Origin: Turnera subulata
Lineage: Eukaryota; Streptophyta; Magnoliopsida; Malpighiales; Passifloraceae
DNA: 64,000 nucleotides
Direction: 5' to 3'
Assembly: GCA_028386065.3 (NCBI GenBank)
Contig: JAKUCV010001329.1
Span: 35,746 to 99,745 of the forward strand
Shown piece by piece: positions 57,030 through 64,000 of this stretch. The notes beneath the pieces were generated by a model that ran no database searches, had not been told where the DNA came from, and saw only the letters and a program-made list of their open reading frames with translations. Every line of letters starts with the position of its first letter. Position 1 is the stretch's first letter. Position numbers and translations under genes: made by a program.

Positions 57030-57250
57030 GCAAATGAGAAAACCCTAGAGTTTCGTCTTGCTCGGGTTTTTTTATAGCCTGAAAGGTCGAAAAAACGGGC
57101 CAACAGTTTGAGGCCGAAGGATGCACGGTCTGGCCCAGAACGGAGATGCAAAGTCTTGGGTATATTAGGCCCATTTGTTTTGTGTTGGATTCCTTGTTGG
57201 GCTTCTGTTGTTGTCCCCTCATCCCGGTTTATTTGTATGGGCCAATTACT
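57030..57250 (-). promoter_or_regulatory. RPL37A promoter: telo-box and Site II motifs
   Basis: AAACCCTAG (57039-57047 on the plus strand) is a telo-box. GGCCCA/TGGGCC/AGCCCA-type elements lie at about 57095, 57133, 57168, 57197 and 57236. This pairing is well known in plant ribosomal-protein promoters. Confidence 0.7.
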
Positions 57251-58751
57251 AGTAATAGTATCATTCTTCATTTTGTACGAAAAGACTGGCATTGTCCTTT
57301 TAATATTTTTTCCCGTTTTTTTTCTTACCAAAAAAATTGTTTCCGTTTTCTTCTGAAAGATAGAAAATGCTAAACCAATTTTTCCCATGTGAGTATACTA
57401 ACTTTCCAATGATAAAAATTATGACAACTGACCATTTTTTTTTTGTAAGGCCACTTATCTTGTTTGATATAACAGTGCCTACAAAATTATTATATCATAT
57501 AGCATAGCGAAAAACCATATTGTATATACTTATAAATCTTTTCTTCTTTGGTACAATATTAACAGTTCACCGGTGCTCATCAATATTACCAAAATAATTA
57601 CATAAAAAAATAAATTAAAATATATACCATTTCCTTCTTGATTTGAATTGATTAAAAATTGGTAAGCAATTGTTTTTTTAAAAAAAAAATATTTGAGACA
57701 TAGCTCTTTGAATTATACTTGAGATTGTGATTTGCTATCCGGTAAAGCAGACAGCGGGAGAATAAAAGGCAAGCGCGCTCATTCTAATAACATAATGAAA
57801 CATCTAGACACAATAGTTGTAGCTGGCTTAGTGACAAAAGACTAATATAAATTTTTTAATTGCTATTGATAAAGGTTCTTAGAATTGCAAGTGAGACAAG
57901 TTGGAAATGAACTAACTTATACCCTTCTATTATCATTACCAAACCTACTTTTTTTTTTTTCCAAGCATAAATATCAGATCCACTTAGACTTAGTTGAACA
58001 ACAATATCTCCCGTGGGAAAAAGTTTACATTTTTACTTTGTATTTTCTTGAAACCAAAGTTCACATTTTTACTTGTTCCATGACCATGATTCATGGTTTT
58101 CTTTCCCACATGGAAACATCAACGTCGATGATCCATTTGCCAACTAAACACATAGACAAGACAGTGATGAAATAAAAAGCCGCGTTGAAGGAGCAGGCCC
58201 CCACCCCCCGCACACAACTCCTAATTAGCGGTTTAAACGGCCAAAGCACATAAACAAAAGTTAAACAACTAATCCATTTTTAAAATTGACACATTTCCGA
58301 GCCAAAACCTCCCCCAAGCCATAGCAAAAAACCAAATAGGACTAGTCTCTCCAATTTTTTTTCCTTTTTTTTTCGGAAAAAAAATAGGAAAGAAAGCTTA
58401 GGGGAGGGAGGCGAAACAGGAACAGAAAAGAAGAGCTACGGGGGGAAAAAAATAAGACATTAAAAAAATAGAAGAAAAAATCATAATCTTGTCTGTACAT
58501 CACGAGGAGGGAGGAGACCCACGTTGTTGTTTTTTCTTACATCTTTTTTCAGATCGAAAAATTCAGACATCGAGGTTAAGACAACAACCTGCATTGTTAC
58601 GGATCCCTTTGTAGATTCGACCCAGATTTTTGGAACCGGCTTTGCGGCCACAAAGTGTTGTCTGTTTTCCTACGTTGTCTGAAATACCAAAAGGTCGAGT
58701 CTTTGTAATAATTCTTTTGCGACTGGGTTTGTTTTGGTTCGAATTGTGAAG
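57251..58751. other. Intergenic between divergent RPL37A and NPSN11
   Basis: AT-rich to about 58150, then purine-rich (58330-58480) leading into the NPSN11 leader. No ORF or RNA recognised. Confidence 0.6.
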
Positions 58752-61700
58752 ATGGATCCAATAGCATCGGTCAGCGAGGAGCTGGCGGAGATCGACGGAC
58801 AGATCGCCGACATTTTCCGTGCTTTATCGTAAGGGTTTTTGCTAAACTTTCGTGGTTGTATTGTATCTCATTTGGGTTGTTGAAATGTGGCTTTGTGTTG
58901 ATAAAGTTTGAGTCTTTTTTCAATGTTTTTAATGATCTGGCGGTTTAAGGTTGTAAAGATTTGATCTTTGGAAATGGGAAATGGTTGTGATGATTAGAAT
59001 GTGGCCGTGACAAGTTGTTGCTGGTGTGTTTGTTCTCTGTGGAGAAAATGCGGTGTAACTATTGTTTTTTCTTATATGTTTGTGATTGGTTTGCAGGAAT
59101 GGGTTCCAGAAATTGGAGAAGGTGAAGGATGCCAATAGGCAGAGTAGGCAGTTGGAGGAGCTTACCGAAAAGATGCGGGAGTGTAAGAGGTAATACCTGG
59201 CTGCATTTGGTGTTGTCATCTGTTGTTTTTGCTCTTTTGTTTGTGTTTGGATATTGGTTCTTATGGCTCAAGTTTGGAAGGGAGCTGCATTCAAATTCTT
59301 TTAGTGATGTAGCCGCCCTATTCAAATCCAATTGTTAATTTGATGTGTCAAAGCAAAAGCTTAGCAATTGCACCGTGTGCTAATTATTAGTCGAACAATT
59401 GTTATTGTTTTCTTCCACAAGTGAGCTCGAGACAGAACATTTAGCTTGTATGTCGATGATAGGTTTTCTATTATGGAGGTCTTTAGATGTTTGTCATATG
59501 CGAGTTAGGTGAATTAAGAATGAGCTTTTGTTGCTTTGTTAAGGGGCTCGAACAGTAACAGTCCTCTCTTTTTCTAGTTCTTCTGAACAAAATTATGAGT
59601 TACGACTGATTGCATCGGAGAATCCATAATGCTAAATTATAAGGACCTAGTTCTTTGTTCATATATTCTTTTTCTCTTCTTTCCCCAATAGTCATGGACT
59701 TACCAGCCTGCGACCTTACCATATGAAGAGTCAACCAGATGTGACTACTCTTCTTAAAGGATTCAGTATATTTCTGGTGCTGTTGTTGTCATTTTAAATG
59801 TCTATTCTTTTTGTTTACCTCATGGTAGAAAACAAATTCATGCTTTCTTCTTGTGTTTCAGGCTCATTAAAGAGTTTGATAGAGAAGTGAAGGATATGGA
59901 GGGTAGAAATGATCCACAGACCAACAAAATGCTGAATGAGAAAAAGCAGTCCATGGTATCCTTGAGCTGGATTGTTCTTGTTTGACTTTCAAATCCTCTC
60001 TTGAGGATCTCTTTTGACGTGTGCAAAGTTTTCTTAGTTATGTTGCCATTTCTATGCAGATTAAAGAGTTGAATTCATATGTCGCTCTTAAAAAGCAGTA
60101 AGTTAATACTCGTTCAGTATTTTCCATATACTTTTAGTTCAGCATCGAGATATTGGGTGAAGGCCACATGCACCATGCATTTTGAGCATTTCTTTTCCTT
60201 GTTTGTCTTTTTGCTTATTATTATTAGATTCCATACTTGTTGTCTCCTCTGTTTATTGACAAAAAATTAATAGAATTAATCAAGTGTCACGTCCCTTATC
60301 ATTCTATGAAGTAGGCAAAGACATGCTTACTTGTTAGGGTAATTGGATTTTGACACTTCCAATTACTTACTCACCACTTTGATTGCTCCTTCTGAAGTTC
60401 GTTATTTTTACTTTCGTAGCAGAGACTATGAAATTTGAAGTTATCCAGAAGTTTGTAGTTTGTTTAAGTGTTGAGTTTGGTGAAGACAACAGTCCTGTGG
60501 CCAAATTCTTTTATCTTCCTCTTCCTCATCAATCTATTGCACTGTCTTGGTGCATTCACATTGGTCCATTGTCCTTCATATCTTTTGCTTATTTTGAAAG
60601 GAGGTGTTCACAATAGTTGTCTGATTGATAATTCAAACAATTGGTTGTCTTTAGGCTGAAGTCATTATTACGTTTCAAATCTGTAATTTAATAGGAGGAA
60701 TAATGTTTTCTGAAGTAAAGTAGTGAAAGATCCCTTTATTGTTGTGTGCTTGTGTTCATTTATTGATCTATTATGAGCAATTCTTTGATAACTCAACATA
60801 TACTTTTCATGTTTCCAGGATTTCTTAGTTTGCTAAGTTTCTGAGTTGTTCCAATGGTCATGCAGACACACAGCAAGTCTTGAAAACAACAAGAGAGTTG
60901 ATCTCTTTGAAGGGCCCAATGAAGAGTTGAATGAAGAAAACGTATTACTGGCTTCATGTAAGACATGGTCTTCTGTGTCATGTGTATCTTTTCCTTAATT
61001 TGTCTGCTGATAAAGTATGAATGATGAGAGTTGGAGATTTTGAAAATATTATTAGAAGTTTTTATTAGACAGAGGTAATATATTTTGCAGCGATGACAAA
61101 TCAACAGCTAATGGATCATGGAAATCAGATGATGGATGACACTGATCAAGCAATTGAGAGGGGGAAAAAGGTAGATTTATTTCTATATTTTATCACTGCC
61201 TGCATCAATGTGTGTATCTCATTTGCAGTTACTATCTTCATTTTGAACGTGCAGGTGATGACTTGATATGGGGAATATTAGTTCTTTCACATATTATTCT
61301 TATATCATTGTGAATGGAAAAATTCATTTTGGATCTTAGAGAAATAGGCCCTGAAGGTTTATGCTAACGCTACAACATCCCTTATCCTTGAAGTTTGCCT
61401 CTGTTACCTATGCAACCAAAGAGAAACTGTAACTAACAAACTCTGGTTGGTTATGAACCACGAGCTGCTAAGAGGAGGGAGGAAAAGCATAGAACATAGT
61501 TGTTCTTCTTGATATAGAATCAACATTGTTCTTTTATCTACGTTCGATATTGACCTTTCTGTTTGTGCAAGAAAACTAATTTTTATCTTGATGCGCATCT
61601 AGATTGTTCAAGACACAATTAATGTTGGAACTGAGACTGCTGCAGCACTTAAAGCTCAGGTACATAATATGTAACCTCTGGTTCAGTTTATAGTTGCTTT

Positions 61701-62561
61701 CCCTCATGGGAAATGATGTTATAGATTTTTTTTTTTTTTCTGCAATGGCCTGAAACTAAGAGCACTATTTTTCATGTCCAGACTGAACAAATGAGTAGGA
61801 TTGTTAATGAGCTCGACTCTATCCATTTCTCTATCAAGAAAGCTTCTAAACTGGTCAAGGAAATTGGTAGGCAGGTCAATTCCTAATTATCCATAATCTT
61901 GTCATTCACTAATTTGATATTGCAACGTAGTTGTAATTCATGTTACTTACTCGGTCTTTTCCATTAGGTTGCTACTGACAAGTGCATCATGGCGCTGCTT
62001 ACCCTTATTGTTATTGGAGTCATAGCGATCATTATTGTGAAGGTGCCTTATCCCTTCACCTCTCCTTCCTCTTATTTAATTGATAGCTTTTTGGATTTGC
62101 TTGATCATAAATTATACCCTTTACTCTTTCAGTTCCTTTGGTTCCATTTACTAGCTCTTTATCTGGGTAAATCTGTCATCTCATTCTTCCAAGTTCCGTA
62201 TCTTTGTCGCCCAGTGCAATGTCATCACATGAATTGTTTAAGTGTCAGTATTTTCTTATGTTAAAACTTATACTACATTATGAACTATGAAATCCTGATA
62301 CTCAGTAAGATGATTCTCGAGCAAGTCATATGTTAACATAACTAAATTCCTGCAGTTTAATCCATGCCAGAAAATGCTTTCTGTTAAGCTTGCAACACAA
62401 CTTAACTCTTGTCTGTTCTCCATAATTTCTGCAACTATATGATTATGATTGCCTTCTCTTCAAATTTTCAGCTTGTGAACCCCAACAACAAGGATATTCG
62501 TGACATACCGGGGTTAGCTCCTCCTGCTCAGGCTCGCAGATTACTTTGGTATCCTGACTGA
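58752..62561 (+). CDS. NPSN11: Novel plant SNARE 11, 10 exons
   Basis: Exons 58752-58828, 59097-59189, 59862-59955, 60060-60097, 60866-60957, 61091-61170, 61603-61659, 61782-61874, 61968-62042 and 62472-62561 give 262 residues (family about 260-265). Known role: Qb-SNARE of plants, acting with KNOLLE/SYP111 and SYP71 in membrane fusion, including cell-plate formation. Visible: MDPIASVSEELAEIDGQIAD, SNGFQKLEKVKDANRQSRQL, an N-terminal coiled region, the SNARE motif about 137-200 (MMDDTDQAIERGKKIVQDTI; TEQMSRIVNELDSIHFSIKK), the tail anchor 214-232 (CIMALLTLIVIGVIAIIIVK) and the lumenal end NPNNKDIRDIPGLAPPAQAR. N terminus and VDLFEGP favour NPSN11 over NPSN12/13. All junctions keep frame. Confidence 0.95.
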
Positions 62562-63690
62562 GAACCAGCTAGGGATCGGAGTTGAGCTTCAATGCTCTTC
62601 CCCATTGACCAGCATCTCAGAATCAGTCCTCTTCTACAACATTTTGCTGAAGGGCTGAGTATTCGAAGGCTAATTTCCAAAACTATTGCACCATTCTGTT
62701 GAATAGCTTCGATTCCAAGAGGGCTGGCATGGTGATTTTCTTCCCTGAATACTCCAACTGATAAAACCCCAGCATTTGGTGTTGTATTGGTTACCCTGTA
62801 TAATCACCCTTGAGTGTCATAAGTTTTCTAATTTTCCTTTTTCTTCCGATTCATTGAACATAGGTTTGTATACTAAGCTCATGAACTCCCATGGTTTTGT
62901 AATGCAGCATTTACTATCCCTGAAATTTATAATACTTAACTACATTCTTCATTGATCTCTTTGATACTCTTGGCACATTCCAAGTTCATTGAAATCATCT
63001 TTATGACTTTGCTTGCAAAACACTTTGCTTTAAGGCATAGATGCGATGTTGGTTTGACGTAGTCACAATTAGACGATTCCATAAGCCAGTTTCTTCCATA
63101 ACTGTGGCTAGACATTTACAGTGAACTATACCAGCAGGCAAAAAACAATGTCGGAAGTCAGAAAATCTTCATTTTCTTCCTGCTCTACTGTAGTCCATAG
63201 TCTCTGCCTTTTTTTCATTCAGTTTAGGTGCCTTGTGGGTTTAAGTGTCATGGAGGCAAGAGCTGCCTCCTTGTAGGCCAACAGTTTCAAGACCGGAACA
63301 AGAATCCAATGGGTTCCACAGGTCAAGTAAGGTAGTGAAGCATTTACAATTTGACAATAGATATGAGTCCAAGTCCAACCCAGTTTGTCTTGGATGCCAC
63401 CACCAAACTCCTCTCTCTCTCCACTTTTAAGTTACTTGATTGACTAAAGAACTGGGGTCCAAAATCTTGGTCAGCAACAGGAAAGTTATTACCTGGCTTA
63501 TGGTTAAGGGTCATCTCATCCACCAACGCAACCCAGAGGCAAAGTACCAAAGTCGGGTCAAAACAATCACCTAGGTTATATGTCATTTTACAGTGGAGTA
63601 TCACAAGAGACTATTTCTGGACAAGAGTATCATGGGGCTCAATATAATTTCTCAAGGGTCAATGTTCTCTTGAAGCCCTCATTTTCTCAA
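62562..63690. other. Downstream of NPSN11, no gene seen
   Basis: Starts with the likely 3' untranslated region (to about 62900). The frames at 63245 and 63344 are short, overlap on opposite strands and carry no motif that I know. Confidence 0.6.
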
Positions 63691-63694
63691 GGCA

Positions 63695-63838
63695 TATATA
63701 GTTCAGCTTGAGCTAGGTCTCAGATTCGAATCTTTGTGTATATTGAAAATTCTCATTGGGATCACCCACCAACAACAAGGTGTGCAAATTAGCCGGACTA
63801 GTCTGGCAAAGCTCCAGATACGGATGGGAAAAAAAAAG
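63695..63838 (+). mobile_element. Possible tRNA-derived SINE
   Basis: A-box-like TAGTTCAGCTTGAG, then B-box-like GATTCGAATCT about 30 bp later, a diverged body and an A-rich end (gggaaaaaaaaag). No clear target duplicate found, so borders are approximate. Confidence 0.4.
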
Positions 63839-64000
63839 AAAAGTAATGAATCCCTTTTAAGAGACAAGAAGAAAAAGAGTGGCTGGTGAGGAATGAATCA
63901 GTGATATTTCTGCTCATTTGCAAGATTAGGGACCTCATTTCTAAGTGTGAAACTAATCATAGCTATTGGAAAAAAATATTCCTTGAGCCTACCACGAGGC

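Overview
The window is nuclear DNA of a eudicot plant. The evidence is spliced genes with GT-AG introns for plant-specific or plant-typical proteins (novel plant SNARE NPSN11, casein kinase 2 beta, eL43/RPL37A, a MORN-repeat membrane protein), several plant LTR retrotransposon lineages, hAT and Mutator-like DNA elements and SINEs. I cannot name the species. There is one run of N (14434-14561) and a single N at 2866 inside a duplicated stretch that looks like an assembly join.

Layout. 1-6851: right-hand part of a Ty3/gypsy Tat-type element on the minus strand, with two RNase H domains and no gag or protease left, inserted into a minus-strand Ty1/copia element (6852-8883). The copia LTR is almost one 333-bp palindrome. 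8884-9262: possible LINE tail. 9.3-46.3 kb: a decayed tandem array. Its ancestral unit seems to be [flank - type B membrane gene - type A membrane gene - copy of the CK2-beta promoter]. Members are A (10658), B (26294), B' (36211), C (36815) and D (44160), plus two relics. Only D looks intact.

The array has been expanded by insertions, most with visible target-site duplications (TSDs): a hAT element (11105-11579), a decayed copia (12414-18938, TSD AAGAG), a SINE (19670-19991), a Tork/Tnt1-like copia (20587-26294, TSD TGTCA) that landed in the start codon of B, a young Ale-type copia (31367-36113), and a Mutator-like element (38875-43956, TSD GTTTCGGTG) that itself carries a 2.8-kb solo LTR (39878-42703, TSD GTGGT).

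46.3-62.6 kb is ordinary gene space: CK2 beta (46322-48855, +), the MORN protein (51517-54495, +), RPL37A (55709-56965, -) and NPSN11 (58752-62561, +). These work in kinase regulation, probably a membrane role, translation and vesicle fusion, and do not form a pathway. The last 1.4 kb holds no gene that I recognise.

The least expected signals are structural. They are a lattice of eight ACATCGATGT palindromes with exact 20/53-bp spacing in one LTR, a set of at least 16 short hairpins with different stems around a shared TTCNG loop in another copia, and a similar hairpin array in the solo LTR. The uncharacterised membrane-protein array is the best candidate for an undescribed gene family.
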